Position numbers and translations under genes: made by a program. Shown piece after piece: positions 39,423-56,436 of a DNA stretch of 64,000 nucleotides. The notes under the pieces are model-generated. The model was not told where the DNA came from. It worked only from the letters and a program-made list of their open reading frames with translations, and ran no database searches. This DNA comes from Leptospira kirschneri serovar Cynopteri str. 3522 CT (GTDB lineage: Bacteria; Spirochaetota; Leptospiria; Leptospirales; Leptospiraceae), in NCBI RefSeq assembly GCF_000243695.2, contig NZ_AHMN02000013.1:341001-405000 (forward strand), written 5' to 3'. Numbering within the stretch: the stretch's first letter is position 1; the number at the start of each line of letters is the position of its first letter.

Positions 39423-41081
39423 TTAAGGTTCGTTTTCAATCAAAGAAGAAGAATATCCTTCCGGGGTTTCGTATCCCATCACGTCTAAGATTGTGGCCGC
39501 TACGTTTGCAAGACCTGGGTTGGAAAGATTGGACCTGAATCGAATTTTATTTTCAGGATCTAAAACGGAAATCGGAACCGGATTGAGAGTATGACTCGTT
39601 TTAGGAATCGGATTTCCATGGGAATCCCTTTCAACATTTCCTTTTTTATCTAATTGAAACATTTCGTCGGCGTTGCCGTGATCTGCAGTAATCAATAAAA
39701 CAATATTCTGTTTTTCGCATATTTTCCAGAGACGTTCCACACAACCGTCCAAAAACTCCATCGCTTGAACGGTAGCCGGATAATTTCCGGTATGACCTAC
39801 CATATCACCGTTAGCGTAGTTCACTCGATAAAAATCTTGTTTATTTTCATTCAGCGCTTTCTCCAACGCTTCGGTGATTAGAAGGGCTTTCATTTCAGGA
39901 CTTTGATCAAATGGAATCACGTCCGAAAGAATTTCGCGGTATTCCTCTGAGTTTTGATCGAAGTAGCCACTTTTATTGCCGTTCCAAAAATAAGTAACAT
40001 GACCGTACTTTTGCGTTTCGGATAACGCGTATTGAGGTATGTTCGAGTTTGCCATATATTCGCCTAACGTTCGATCGATGGCCGGAGGAGCCACTAAAAA
40101 ACGTTCCGGAAGTTTGAGATCCCCGTCGTATTGCATGATTCCCGCATATAGAACATTAGGAAGAGGCCCACGGTCAAATTTATCAAAATTTTTTTCAGTA
40201 AACGCCAGAGAAATTTCGATCGCCCTATCGCCTCTGAAGTTTGTAAAAACGACCGAGTCCCCATCCTGAATTTTACCGACCGGTTTTCCATTATCAGAAA
40301 TTACAAATGAGGGAAGATATTGATCGATTATTTTTGGATCTTCTGAACGAAAGGTTTCAATCGCTTCTTTTGCGGAGGAAAAATATCTACCTTCTCCTTT
40401 GACGTGAACCTTCCAACCTCTTTCCACCATGGACCAATCCGCTTCGTAACGATCCATCGTGATCGTCATTCTTCCACCGCCTGAAGCGATTCGGATGTCC
40501 GTGCCGTCTTTTCTAAGAGAGTCTAACCAAGTTTCAAAAGGATTCAAATAATCTAATGCAGATTTTTCGGGAACGTCCCTACCATCTAAAAGAATATGAA
40601 GTCTGATCTTAGGAACTTTCTCTAAAATCGCCCGTAAAATTAAAGCTTTTGTGTGATCAATGTGAGAATGAACGTTCCCGTCCGAAAAAAGACCTAACAG
40701 ATGTAAGGTGGAATTGTTCTTTTTAGAATTCCCGATCACTTCTTTCCAGGCTTGACCGTTAAAAATATCACCGGATGCAATCGAATTAGAAACTAATTTG
40801 GCGCCTTGATCGAAAATACGTCCTGAACCAAGAACATTGTGCCCAACTTCTGAATTTCCCATGTCGTCATCTGACGGCATTCCTACCGCTTTTCCGTGAG
40901 CTTGAAGATGAAGCGTTGGGAACTGATTCCAAACTCGATTTAAAAAAGGAAGTTTTGCGCCTGCAATTGCATTACCAAATTCCGGACCTTTGGGAGAATA
41001 ACCGACTCCGTCTAAGATAATGAGTAAAACTTTTCTAGACCGAAAGGTGTATTTCTTTGAAAGCTTCATATTAGGAATCAT
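39423..41081 (-). CDS. gpmI: Cofactor-independent phosphoglycerate mutase
   Basis: Interconverts 3- and 2-phosphoglycerate in glycolysis using two manganese ions and no 2,3-bisphosphoglycerate. At 552 residues it is close to the family length. The metal aspartate is in [13 protein letters not shown] (Asp24), the phosphorylated serine is Ser77 in [26 protein letters not shown], and the second metal site is [14 protein letters not shown] near residue 460. The start may be either of two close ATGs (41081 or 41069); neither has a clear ribosome binding site. It is monocistronic. Confidence 0.96.
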   Translation of the reverse strand: MIPNMKLSKKYTFRSRKVLLIILDGVGYSPKGPEFGNAIAGAKLPFLNRVWNQFPTLHLQAHGKAVGMPSDDDMGNSEVGHNVLGSGRIFDQGAKLVSNSIASGDIFNGQAWKEVIGNSKKNNSTLHLLGLFSDGNVHSHIDHTKALILRAILEKVPKIRLHILLDGRDVPEKSALDYLNPFETWLDSLRKDGTDIRIASGGGRMTITMDRYEADWSMVERGWKVHVKGEGRYFSSAKEAIETFRSEDPKIIDQYLPSFVISDNGKPVGKIQDGDSVVFTNFRGDRAIEISLAFTEKNFDKFDRGPLPNVLYAGIMQYDGDLKLPERFLVAPPAIDRTLGEYMANSNIPQYALSETQKYGHVTYFWNGNKSGYFDQNSEEYREILSDVIPFDQSPEMKALLITEALEKALNENKQDFYRVNYANGDMVGHTGNYPATVQAMEFLDGCVERLWKICEKQNIVLLITADHGNADEMFQLDKKGNVERDSHGNPIPKTSHTLNPVPISVLDPENKIRFRSNLSNPGLANVAATILDVMGYETPEGYSSSLIENEP

Positions 41082-41458
41082 GGAAACAGTTGTCTATAGC
41101 GGAAGTCAAGAGATTCAAATATTAAAAAAACTTGGAAATTTGCTTTCCTTTCTTAAATCAAATGAAAAGATAAGAAGCTGTACTAGAAGTTTGTGATATT
41201 ACGTTTAATGTTAAAAATAACAAAGTGTATAAGTTTGTTATAATAAAAAAATACAACGAGTGTTTTCTTAGATTCGTTGTATGAATCGTTTGACAGATCT
41301 GAATTGGAGATAAACAATAACAATTTCCTAAGTTGATGTACGACTTTGAGAAATTTAAAAAGAAAGTTTGATCTCGGAACTAGTGATAAGGTTTTTTCGG
41401 AGACTTAAGTCTTACGAGAATTTAATAATGATTTCAATGTTGTTGACGGTGCAAATGG
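41082..41458. other. AT-rich gap upstream of the 669-aa gene
   Basis: No gene, repeat or hairpin of note seen. It divides two divergent genes (gpmI and the 669-residue protein gene) and must hold both promoters. Confidence 0.5.
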
Positions 41459-43468
<2,010 letters not shown>

Positions 43469-43663
43469 AAGTTTGTTATATTGTGGAAACTACTTCAAAG
43501 TCGACGCTAAAAACTCGAAGTGCGAAGACAGTAACCCATATTAAAAATTCTTTATAAATAGCGTAAGAAATAAGAAAGAATTTTCTAACCTAACGTGAGT
43601 TCGGTGTAAGAAAATCTTGGCGAATAGAAAACTTTCGCAACAACTTGGGTTTTTAGGAAAGTT

Positions 43664-44509
43664 TTAAAATCGAATCGTATAAACGAGATTAGGTGTGATT
43701 TCTGTAGATCCATTCATCTGATTTCTAACCACAAGGGTTGAAAATTTCCATCCTTCCGGATTTGGATCTGAAAGTAAGGTCTGTAACTTTTGATAATCTT
43801 TAGCTAATAAAAAGGTATGTATCAACTGTAATCCGTAAATAGCGCCTAACAGCCATTGGGCTTGATTGTATTGAGAGGTAGCATGATCATAACTGTTGAA
43901 ATAAGGATTGGTTGCAGTCGCCGTGGTTAAAATTCTAGTGATCAATGCGGTTGTGCGAACCGTTTCGTCGGAACTGATCGGGTTTAAATTCGGATCTGCA
44001 AATGCAGCAATTGTGATTGCGGTTGAATTAAATCTATAATCGTTTTCTTCTGTTATAGCTTTTTCCTTACAATTATTAGCGTATAAAGCAGCGCCTGCAA
44101 AAAGTAAAAAACTGATGATTGCCCATCTTTTTTGTCCTACTTTCCATTGACCCCAACCGGGAAGAATTGCGGATCTTCCCGTGATTGCCCATCGAGTGTC
44201 TTGCCAGGAAAGTTGAGTTGTAATCGGATCTGTATGATGAACGGGTGGTTTGGTAGTAATAACTTCTTTTTTTTTGAATTCTTCTTTTTTAGGATCTTTC
44301 AAATTGATTTCGGAAATTTCGGCTTTAGGAATGGTTTGTAATTTGCCGTTCACTTCTATCTGAACTTCGGTTCTAGATTGATTGATAATTTTACCTTGAA
44401 GAGTTTTTCCGTTTTTAAGAACGATTGAACTTGCTGTTAGAGGTAAATAGAATAGAATCATTAAAACGAAAATTCCCGAAGAGGTTATAAGTTTATACGT
44501 TCGAGACAT
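43664..44509 (-). CDS. Membrane protein with N-terminal small beta domain (DUF5683-like)
   Basis: 281 residues with a signal or anchor segment (about 10-27). Residues about 28-70, [44 protein letters not shown], form a small SH3/LSm-like unit. The same pattern ends the FecR-domain protein at 45312-46361. After a Pro/Lys linker comes [37 protein letters not shown], a phrase typical of DUF5683-type membrane proteins, then more hydrophobic segments (near 210-228). It faces away from the sigma-factor gene 93 bases to its right. The function is unknown; it may be a target of the neighbouring sigma factor. Confidence 0.75.
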   Translation of the reverse strand: MSRTYKLITSSGIFVLMILFYLPLTASSIVLKNGKTLQGKIINQSRTEVQIEVNGKLQTIPKAEISEINLKDPKKEEFKKKEVITTKPPVHHTDPITTQLSWQDTRWAITGRSAILPGWGQWKVGQKRWAIISFLLFAGAALYANNCKEKAITEENDYRFNSTAITIAAFADPNLNPISSDETVRTTALITRILTTATATNPYFNSYDHATSQYNQAQWLLGAIYGLQLIHTFLLAKDYQKLQTLLSDPNPEGWKFSTLVVRNQMNGSTEITPNLVYTIRF

Positions 44510-44554
44510 AGAATTATGATTCCAGCCATGAAATTTTAGAATTCATCTTTTGTG

Positions 44555-44588
<34 letters not shown>

Positions 44589-44602
44589 GAAATTGGTGAT
44601 TC

Positions 44603-45160
44603 TTGATTACCGTGGCACATACTTCCGAGTTAGAGAAACTCTATAACCACAATAAAGACGATTTATTTCATTATATAAGAAAATCGTTCTATGATGAAAA
44701 TTCCGCCCAAGATATACTACACGATTCTTTTCTAAATTTTTTTAAATATTATGAAAATAGAGATATTCCAGATCCTACTTCTTGCAGGATGATTTTATTT
44801 AGAATTGCAAGAAATTTAATTATTAATCATTCTAAATCGTACTATCAACGGAATGTATCTCTGGTAGGAGAAGATGCTGCTAGTAATTTCACGTCTAAAT
44901 CTCCAAGTCCTGAATTTTCTGTGATGGAAAAAATCGATCAATTGGATGTAAAAAATATCATAGATTCGCTCTTAGATACGATTTCTGCGGAATATAAAGA
45001 AGCTTTACTTTTAAGATACCAACAGGATTTGAAACTGGATGAAATTTCTAAAATTCTTGGAATGAGCATTTCCGGTGTTTCCAGATTGATTGAAAGAGCG
45101 GAGAAGGCCTTGGCTCAAGAAGGTAAAAAAATAGGTTTTCAACCTGCGAATTATATATAA
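44603..45160 (+). CDS. ECF-type RNA polymerase sigma factor
   Basis: 185 residues, with only the two conserved sigma domains: region 2 at about 12-82 ([43 protein letters not shown]) and region 4 at about 112-172 ([43 protein letters not shown]). This is the extracytoplasmic-function layout. It starts with TTG at 44603. The next gene downstream is a FecR-domain membrane protein, and the divergent gene is a membrane protein carrying a related small domain, a strong hint of a signalling unit. No classic anti-sigma zinc motif is seen nearby. Confidence 0.9.
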   Translation: MITVAHTSELEKLYNHNKDDLFHYIRKSFYDENSAQDILHDSFLNFFKYYENRDIPDPTSCRMILFRIARNLIINHSKSYYQRNVSLVGEDAASNFTSKSPSPEFSVMEKIDQLDVKNIIDSLLDTISAEYKEALLLRYQQDLKLDEISKILGMSISGVSRLIERAEKALAQEGKKIGFQPANYI

Positions 45161-45311
45161 TAAAATATTTTTTGATTCTTCTTATATTTCCAAAAGTGAA
45201 GAATTCGGACTACTTTGATAAAAAAAATTAGAAATAAAAAAAAAAGCTCAAATTGACTCATTTAGTTTTGTTTAACGAACAGGAAGCGGCGCAAACACGG
45301 GAAGCATAAAT

Positions 45312-46361
45312 ATGAAAGATAAAACAAATACTCCCGAATTTGAAGCATATGCGAAATTCCTAAAAGAAAAGGGGTCGGCAACTCAGCTTCCTGTTTTTGA
45401 TCCGAATTGGATCGGAAAACAACCTCGTTTTATCGTAGAGGACAAAATTATGAATGTCCCGACTGATAATACCAAAATTCTTCGTTTCCCAAAGGCTGTG
45501 TGGTTCGCTGCTGCCGCCATTTTATTATTTACGATCGGAGTTTGGATTACATTTCGTACTACAAAACCCGAGTCTGAAATTGTCCGAGGAACTACTTTAA
45601 AGGCTGCTGTAGTTTTTGTAAAAGGTCAAGTCTCCGTTATGAGAGACGTAGAGATGAAATTACACCGAGGTGATCTTTTAAATGAATCCGATATAATTCT
45701 TACCGGTGCGGGTGGAGCATTGGATATAGGTTTAACCGATTCTAGCGTCGTAAGAGTGAAAGAAAATAGTAAATTGATTTTGAAACAGTTGAGAGAGGAC
45801 AACGGATCTCAGATTAAAATCAATCTAACTTCGGGTAGGGTATTGAACATAATAGAAAAAGAGAAAAAAACGAGTAACTTTTACGTAGAAACACCTTCTG
45901 CGGTTGCTGCTGTGAGAGGAACTTCTTTTGAAGTTAATGCGTCTGAAAGCGAATCAATGGTTTTTGTCGTAGAAGGAGCGGTAGAAGTAACTTCTTTAAA
46001 TGTTACAAAGAAAATATATATATTAGAAAGAAGTAAATTAATAACCGTGAACAAGGACGGAGAAATCGAATCGATTGATATTTCTAAATTGAATTCTACT
46101 CTGCCAGAATATAAGGAAATGAGGAAGAATCTTGGAAGTCTAGATAGCGAACTTCTTTTAGACGTTCAAAATTTAAAATCTGCGAAAACCGAAGAAGAGT
46201 TAAGCAAAGTTTATGATCTGAGTATTGAACGTATTATTATGAAAGATGGAAGAGAGTTGAGAGGTGTAGTTGTTTCTCAGAAAAAAGGAAAACTAGTGGT
46301 TCAAACTTTGAAAGGTTCGTATATTATAGATGAAGAGGCAGTGGATAAGATTAAATATTAA
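45312..46361 (+). CDS. FecR-domain membrane protein (probable signal receiver for the ECF sigma factor)
   Basis: 349 residues. An N-terminal cytoplasmic stretch of about 60 residues precedes one membrane segment at about 62-81 (AVWFAAAAILLFTIGVWIT). The periplasmic part has a FecR domain at about 100-235: LKAAVVFVKGQVSVMRDVEMKLHRGDLLNESDIILTGAGGALDIGLTDSSVVRV, then VETPSAVAAVRGTSFEVNASE. The C-terminal 42 residues (307-348) form a small beta unit, ERIIMKDGRELRGVVVSQKKGKLVVQTLKGSYIIDEEAVDKI, like residues 28-70 of the protein at 43664. FecR domains sense cell-surface signals and control a sigma partner. The 151-base gap to the sigma gene has no terminator that I can see. Confidence 0.88.
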   Translation: MKDKTNTPEFEAYAKFLKEKGSATQLPVFDPNWIGKQPRFIVEDKIMNVPTDNTKILRFPKAVWFAAAAILLFTIGVWITFRTTKPESEIVRGTTLKAAVVFVKGQVSVMRDVEMKLHRGDLLNESDIILTGAGGALDIGLTDSSVVRVKENSKLILKQLREDNGSQIKINLTSGRVLNIIEKEKKTSNFYVETPSAVAAVRGTSFEVNASESESMVFVVEGAVEVTSLNVTKKIYILERSKLITVNKDGEIESIDISKLNSTLPEYKEMRKNLGSLDSELLLDVQNLKSAKTEEELSKVYDLSIERIIMKDGRELRGVVVSQKKGKLVVQTLKGSYIIDEEAVDKIKY

Positions 46362-46396
46362 GATTTTATTTTATACCTATATTTTTCTATCAATTA

Positions 46397-46430
46397 AGCC
46401 GCTTGATAATAAGGTCCAGCGGCTTTTTAT
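46397..46430 (+). terminator. Rho-independent terminator after the FecR gene
   Basis: Stem AGCCGCT (46397-46403) and AGCGGCT (46418-46424) with a 14-base loop, followed by TTTTATTTTTT. It lies about 35 bases after the FecR stop. Confidence 0.8.
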
Positions 46431-46692
46431 TTTTTAATTCTAAAATTGTAGGAACTCATACTTTTAGAAAATTATTTCTCAGTCGAACCCACGTTCAATG
46501 AGATTTAAATTTTAATGATGGCCGTAAAAAACAGCGATTTTGTGCATAAACCGGATGGACGATGATTCTTTTTGCATCTCATAGTAGTTCCCACAATTTT
46601 CAAAGTTTAACTGGTAAATCCATGATTTGTGAGAGTTTCCACATCTATTTTTTTTACGAAAGCGTTTGAAACTAAAGCACAACGCTCTCTAC

Positions 46693-46975
46693 CATAACCT
46701 TACCCACAAGTTGAATAGGATTTTAGAATAAGAAGGCTCAAAAACGCACATTATTCAAGTGTTCCGACAAGAATGAGTCTTTTTACTTGCAAAAAGCATG
46801 TTTTTCTGATAGAGAAAAGTCTTCCGAATTTCTCCACCTGAATTGCGACCCATGGGAAGCAATTCATTGAGTTGCCCCACCCAAAAATAAGGGCGGGAAC
46901 TCAGTTTTACAGAGGATTTGTCGTAATTCCCACAGATTTAATATTGAGATCCAAATACTTGTGGGTAGGGTTATG
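46693..46975. repeat. R2 element, copy 3 (most complete)
   Basis: The 19-base left end CATAACCTTACCCACAAGT is matched by an inverted right end ACTTGTGGGTAGGGTTATG at 46957-46975, differing at one position. That makes it the only copy with two good termini, and it sets the element length at about 283 bp. No open frame of note lies inside, so it must move with a transposase encoded elsewhere, if it moves at all. Confidence 0.88.
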
Positions 46976-47190
<215 letters not shown>

Positions 47191-47281
47191 TTAGCTATGA
47201 AATTTGCTAGCTGCGATGACAACCCCGTTGCACCTGAGTTTATTATTCGCCCCAATTTTCTTACATCGAACTCAGGTTCAA

Positions 47282-47746
47282 TTAGGAATCTAAGTGGTCG
47301 TAGATCCAAGAATCTAAGGACCAAGAACCTCCTCCGAAAAGTAAAAGTGAAATTCCCATAGAAACCGAAAGAATGTGGTATTCGAATCCTTCTCCGTTTT
47401 GGTTACCGAACCAGTTCATAAAAAAACCGATTTCTTTATGAGTCCATCCTGCAACTGCTAAAGTACATGTAATCCCAAATGCGGAAAGCCTTGTGCAAAG
47501 ACCTAATAAAATGCCGATTGATCCGAAAAATTCAGATACGATTGCTAATATAGATAAGATGACCGGAAACTGAGCGGTATTTACCAGATAATCCATGGAA
47601 GCTTCGTAGCCCAGACCTCCGAACCAACCTAAAAGTTTTTGAGCTCCGTGTGGAAAAATACATATTGAAAGCCCGAGTCTAAGCAAAAGAGGAGAAAGCG
47701 ATTCTTTTGTTGAGAAGAAATTCTGAATCATAGTGATAAACTCCAA
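47282..47746 (-). CDS. DoxX-family membrane protein
   Basis: 154 residues with four hydrophobic segments (about 25-40, 57-75, 82-100 and 112-135) and the DoxX pattern LLLRLGLSICIFPHGAQKLLGWFGGLGYEASMDYL near the start. DoxX proteins are small membrane proteins of poorly known role, linked to quinone or thiosulfate reactions and to redox stress. It stands alone between repeat-rich gaps. A short hydrophobic segment ends the protein. The ATG at 47746 has no strong ribosome binding site. Confidence 0.85.
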   Translation of the reverse strand: MEFITMIQNFFSTKESLSPLLLRLGLSICIFPHGAQKLLGWFGGLGYEASMDYLVNTAQFPVILSILAIVSEFFGSIGILLGLCTRLSAFGITCTLAVAGWTHKEIGFFMNWFGNQNGEGFEYHILSVSMGISLLLFGGGSWSLDSWIYDHLDS

Positions 47747-48432
<686 letters not shown>

Positions 48433-48441
48433 TTTCTTTCC

Positions 48442-48464
48442 GGTCCGTCTGTTTTTGACGGACC
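48442..48464 (+). terminator. Hairpin after the 56-aa gene
   Basis: GGTCCGTC and GACGGACC form an 8-bp stem with a 7-base T-rich loop. The tract following it is only weakly T-rich, so termination may be partial and let transcription pass into the ABC-F gene. Confidence 0.6.
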
Positions 48465-48503
48465 AATTCCTGTTCGTTTTTATCTTCCCTAACATTTCTA
48501 TCC

Positions 48504-50444
<1,941 letters not shown>

Positions 50445-50750
50445 GAATTACTAAAGTACACTTCTATAAAATAAAATCTTTTTATTCCAGAGTGGACACA
50501 TTTGCGAAAATTTCTGCATCTTATAGAATCCATCTTTTATTTTTGACACCGTTTTATGTGTTTTTGTAGTAAAAGATCATTGAAACGATTGTAGTTGTCT
50601 AAAAATTTGTTTTTCTTTGATTTCTTTTGGTGAAAACAAATGACTCGCCGTTTTCGATAAGATATATTATTTTTTTAAGTTTGTTTGACCAAAAAGAAAA
50701 ATGAATTTATTTAGTTTTATATTCTATTTTTATAATGAGGAAAATTGTAT
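50445..50750. other. AT-rich intergenic gap
   Basis: No gene or repeat of note. It carries the promoter and GAGGAAAA ribosome binding site of the rhodanese gene. Confidence 0.5.
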
Positions 50751-51086
<336 letters not shown>

Positions 51087-51574
51087 TATATTTATATTAA
51101 AATTTCGATTGTAGGGACGACGTAATTCTAAAATTGTAATAGTTCCTACATCTAATTTTTTACGGAAAAAAGTTTATAAGGCAGACTTCTTAGATTGAGC
51201 TTACTTTGTTAGTTTTTAAAAAATTTTATAGCTCAGATTGACAAAATTGCTTTAATTGGCCGTTTTTCTGAAACAGAAACAGGTGGAGAGTTCACTTTTC
51301 AACAACTCTGTTATATGTTCCCAGCAAAAGTTCATTTCAGAATTTTAAAAAAGTCAGATAATAGTTTACAAAGATTATGTTGTTTTAAGGAATTTATAAA
51401 TTTTTTAGACTCAACTTTTAGAAGCTTGTTCGATTATCGTCAATGAAACGGTTTTTGTGGGAACTCATACAGTTTAAGTGTTATGATAAAAATTAGAATT
51501 CGATCTAAAATAAATATTATAATTAGATAATATTTAGTCTATTTCTAAGGATTGACTTTTGAATATTTTGTTAT
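51087..51574. other. Intergenic region with R1 copy and R5 motifs
   Basis: Carries R5-like motifs at about 51108-51165 and 51450-51475 ('gtgggaactcatacagttta') and a diverged R1 element at 51209-51310. No gene seen. Confidence 0.55.
51209..51310 (+). repeat. R1 element, strongly diverged copy
   Basis: The left end is AGTTTTTAAAAAATTTTA and the right end CTTTTCAACAACTCTG. The interior still follows the family ('attgctttaattggccg' and 'gaaacagaaacaggtggaga'). It retains the right end better than the left, as at 5492. Confidence 0.6.
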
Positions 51575-52411
<837 letters not shown>

Positions 52412-53072
52412 GAATTTGATTTTAATTCATAGTTAATTTCCGAATTTTGAATATTCAAAAAATCATATAACTATTAAAAACCATTTCAAAATAATTTATA
52501 TTTGTTTAAAATGAAGATGGTTATTCTAAGATATTTTTGGGATGGTCTATTAAAACTTTGACCTTAATTTTCTTTTTACTGATCTTTATCAAATTGAGTT
52601 ACCTAAATTTCTATCATAAAGTGTCGTTTTATTGAGTTTCAAACGCGATCCGTAGAGAGCAGCATTGAGTTTTAAAAATTCCGAAGGAATTGGAGCGAAA
52701 AGAACTCAGTAAAACGCTTTTTAAGAAAGCGTTAACTCAGCGTCTCGCTTCTACGGTCGCTCGAAGTAACTCAGCAAAACGCTCTCTATGGATCGCGTTT
52801 TAGGTCGAGAGCCATTTTAATTATGAAATTTGCAAGCTGCGACGACGATCGTAGAGAGTATTGCACTTGAGTTTTTTATTTGTCCTAATTTTTTTACATC
52901 AAACTTCACGTTAAATCAGTACTTGAATAGGAACAGATTTTTATTTGTGGATGAGACTATAACGATGAGTAAAACATTTTTAAATACACATTGCTGTTAT
53001 TCGGATAAAACTTCTCGGAATTGTATTTGAAAATCTAGAAATCCTTTTATAGTTTTAGAGTTATCTGAAAAT
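52412..53072. other. Repeat-bearing gap
   Basis: Holds an R4 repeat at about 52646-52920 and AT-rich sequence. The TetR gene ends at 53073. I see no gene here; short frames overlap the repeat. Confidence 0.55.
52646..52920. repeat. R4 repeat, longest copy
   Basis: Contains 'tccgtagagagcagcattga', 'aaattccgaaggaattggag', 'actcagcgtctcgcttctac' and 'gtaactcagcaaaacgctct', and ends with 'atcaaacttcacgtt'. It is closest to 22867-23033 in the first half and to 46976-47085 in the second. Confidence 0.65.
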
Positions 53073-53684
53073 TCATTCTCCTAAAAGAATTTTTCGAAAA
53101 TATAAAAAACCTTCTGCTAACGGATCGTCTTTTCCTCCACGGCGACGTTTGAGCATATTCGTAAGATCTAATACCATCAGTCCATACATCCAAGCCCACA
53201 TCATTCTTGCAATTGCTGGATATTCTGATTTAGGTAATTTGAATTCTTGGTTGGCACAACCGTTCCGTATGGTTTCTAAAAATACTCTATAACTGGTAGG
53301 TAAACTCGGGAACGCCTTTCTGTGCATGTGTCCATGAACCGTGTTAAACATTACTTTATGTAGTTCTTTATTATTTAAGGAAAAATCCCAATAAGCCCGT
53401 GCGATTCCCGCCAACTGTTCAAATGCGTTTTTTCCGTTTTTCTGTGCGTTCCGTAAAAGTTGAGTCAGTTCGGTTTCTCCTTTAGCGATCAGTACTTGTA
53501 TAATTTCTTCCTGACTTTTGAAATGAGAATACGGACTTGCCACGCTGCAGTCCAATTTTTCGGCGATCTTTCTCATGGAAAGTCCGTCGATTCCTTTTTC
53601 TTGAAGGATTTCCATCGCAACTTGTACGATATTTCCTCTATTTAAACTATTTCTAGATCTTCTCTTGTGTCGCGCCACGGTCAT
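53073..53684 (-). CDS. TetR-family transcriptional regulator
   Basis: 203 residues. The helix-turn-helix is at about 34-62 (GLSMRKIAEKLDCSVASPYSHFKSQEEIIQVL), with a strongly basic start (RHKRRSRNSLNRG). The ligand domain is of the TetR C-terminal type with HKVMFNTVHGHMHRKAF in its middle. It stands alone and is divergent from the thiolase gene 930 bases away, so a direct link is unproven. The ligand is unknown. No palindrome of note lies near its own start. Confidence 0.88.
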   Translation of the reverse strand: MTVARHKRRSRNSLNRGNIVQVAMEILQEKGIDGLSMRKIAEKLDCSVASPYSHFKSQEEIIQVLIAKGETELTQLLRNAQKNGKNAFEQLAGIARAYWDFSLNNKELHKVMFNTVHGHMHRKAFPSLPTSYRVFLETIRNGCANQEFKLPKSEYPAIARMMWAWMYGLMVLDLTNMLKRRRGGKDDPLAEGFLYFRKILLGE

Positions 53685-54617
53685 TTTTTAGGTTCACTCT
53701 ATCAAGTTATGAATCGCTAAATCTCTCTTTTATATTTGTAGTCTTTTTTTAATTCAATTCTACTTTATCAAAAAAATCAAACGAATAACAATAGGCCCGC
53801 TATTACGTTTTGTTTCCGTAAATTTCAATTTGTAATTGAGGTTCTCTGAAAATTATACTTATAAATTTCGTTTCATTTTTTCGGGATGAAAAAATAAGCG
53901 GTCTCAATTTTATTTTACTTCTTGTGGTCTGAACGCAAAGATCATTTTCTCTTCTTGGATGTTTAAAGGAATTTTGAAAGAATATTCCTACTTTTCGAAA
54001 TAAACTTTTTTTGAGAATTTGATAAGTAGTTTTTTTTATCGTTTGTAGGTAGAGATATTTCTGTAAAAATGAAATTTGTAGGAACTACTTCTTTTCAATC
54101 TTCTTGCAAGACTGTTTCTAAAAAATCTGTAGGAAGGTTGTTTTGATATTTTTTGACATTCGTCAATTTTGATACGAACAATGAAAAAAAGTGGGACAAT
54201 AACTGCGTTTTTTGTAGTGGTAATGATTTTGACCAATGTTTGTTAAGACAAAAATTTTTTTATTTTGAAAAATCTCAGAATGGATATTTAAAAATGTGAT
54301 GAATCAGTAATGGACTGAAATCTGGAGGATAAAATTGTCATCTCGGTGAATTACTGATCTTTATAAAATTGAGTACCGTTAATTTTATCACAAAACACTG
54401 ATTCCATGCAAAATATTAGGTACTTTATTATAGTTATGAGTAGTATGAATTTTAAAAGTGGAATTTATACGAACCCTTGTTTTTTTATTCCAAATAAAAT
54501 GGATTCTATACGTGGGTATTTTATAAAAGTATTATGTTTTTATGTATATAATTTTGATGATGATCTGATTTTTTGTGGAATTTTAATATTAGAATATTAT
54601 AATTATTAGGAGTAATT
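53685..54617. other. 930-bp AT-rich gap
   Basis: No gene with good signals. R5-type motifs are at about 54078-54095. The thiolase ribosome binding site AGGAG (54609-54613) is at the end of the region. The short frames at 54036-54236 and 54406-54609 lack conserved features; the second lies directly upstream of the thiolase start and ends in its leader. Confidence 0.55.
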
Positions 54618-55799
<1,182 letters not shown>

Positions 55800-55823
55800 T
55801 TAGAAATTTCGTCTAACGTTATT

Positions 55824-55845
55824 ACAAGGCTCGGAAGAGCCTTGT
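55824..55845 (+). terminator. Hairpin after the thiolase gene
   Basis: ACAAGGCTC (55824-55832) and GAGCCTTGT (55837-55845) form a perfect 9-bp stem closed by a GGAA tetraloop. No T-tract follows, so it may act as a stabilising 3' end or as a Rho-dependent or bidirectional signal rather than a simple terminator. Confidence 0.65.
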
Positions 55846-55905
55846 ATGTAAAAGATAGGAATGGGTGTGACTTGAAAGTTATCGGAAGAATATTATTTTT
55901 ATCTT

Positions 55906-56340
55906 ATGAAATTGAGTAGAAAGTTTTTGAAATGGTTTCTACTTATGATATTTGTTTTTTTAACTTTCAATCAGGAAATGTATTCTGAATGTGCAGTGTG
56001 TTATACAATCGTTTATGTAGAATTGAAGGAAAAATCAGGAAAAAAGAAAAACTTTTTCTTTGCAGTACCTCCGGAAATAGATGATACAAATGGAAACAAA
56101 CCTCCGATTCGTTTGGACCAGATCCATTTAGACCAGATTGGAATTGAGCAGAAGTGGAAGAAAACAGGTTTTCTTACTTTTTATAAAAAGATTCAAAAGT
56201 CAGTGGATGAGAATGGGGACAATGCCTATTGTAGTTTACAAAAACCTGTTATTAGAAAGGCTTTTTCCATTAGTAAAATAACGATCATTCGGTACATTCA
56301 AAACGTATATTCTCCTATTACTTTCTGTAAAAGTAAATAG
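55906..56340 (+). CDS. Exported hypothetical protein with cysteine pairs
   Basis: 144 residues. A signal peptide covers residues about 1-28 (LKWFLLMIFVFLTFNQEMYS) and is followed by ECAVCYTIVYVELKEKSGKKKNFFF, a CxxC motif right after the likely cleavage point. The rest is Lys-rich with later single cysteines (NAYCSLQKP, ITFCKSK). I know no family. The CxxC could bind metal or form a disulfide outside the inner membrane. It lies 60 bases after the thiolase hairpin, and is probably transcribed alone. Confidence 0.65.
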   Translation: MKLSRKFLKWFLLMIFVFLTFNQEMYSECAVCYTIVYVELKEKSGKKKNFFFAVPPEIDDTNGNKPPIRLDQIHLDQIGIEQKWKKTGFLTFYKKIQKSVDENGDNAYCSLQKPVIRKAFSISKITIIRYIQNVYSPITFCKSK

Positions 56341-56436
56341 TTCTATTAATAAGTTTTTGTTGAAATAACAAACCAAAACTTGAACTACATAGTTTTCGAT
56401 TTGTAGTGATGATTCTAATTAAATATTATCGATCTG

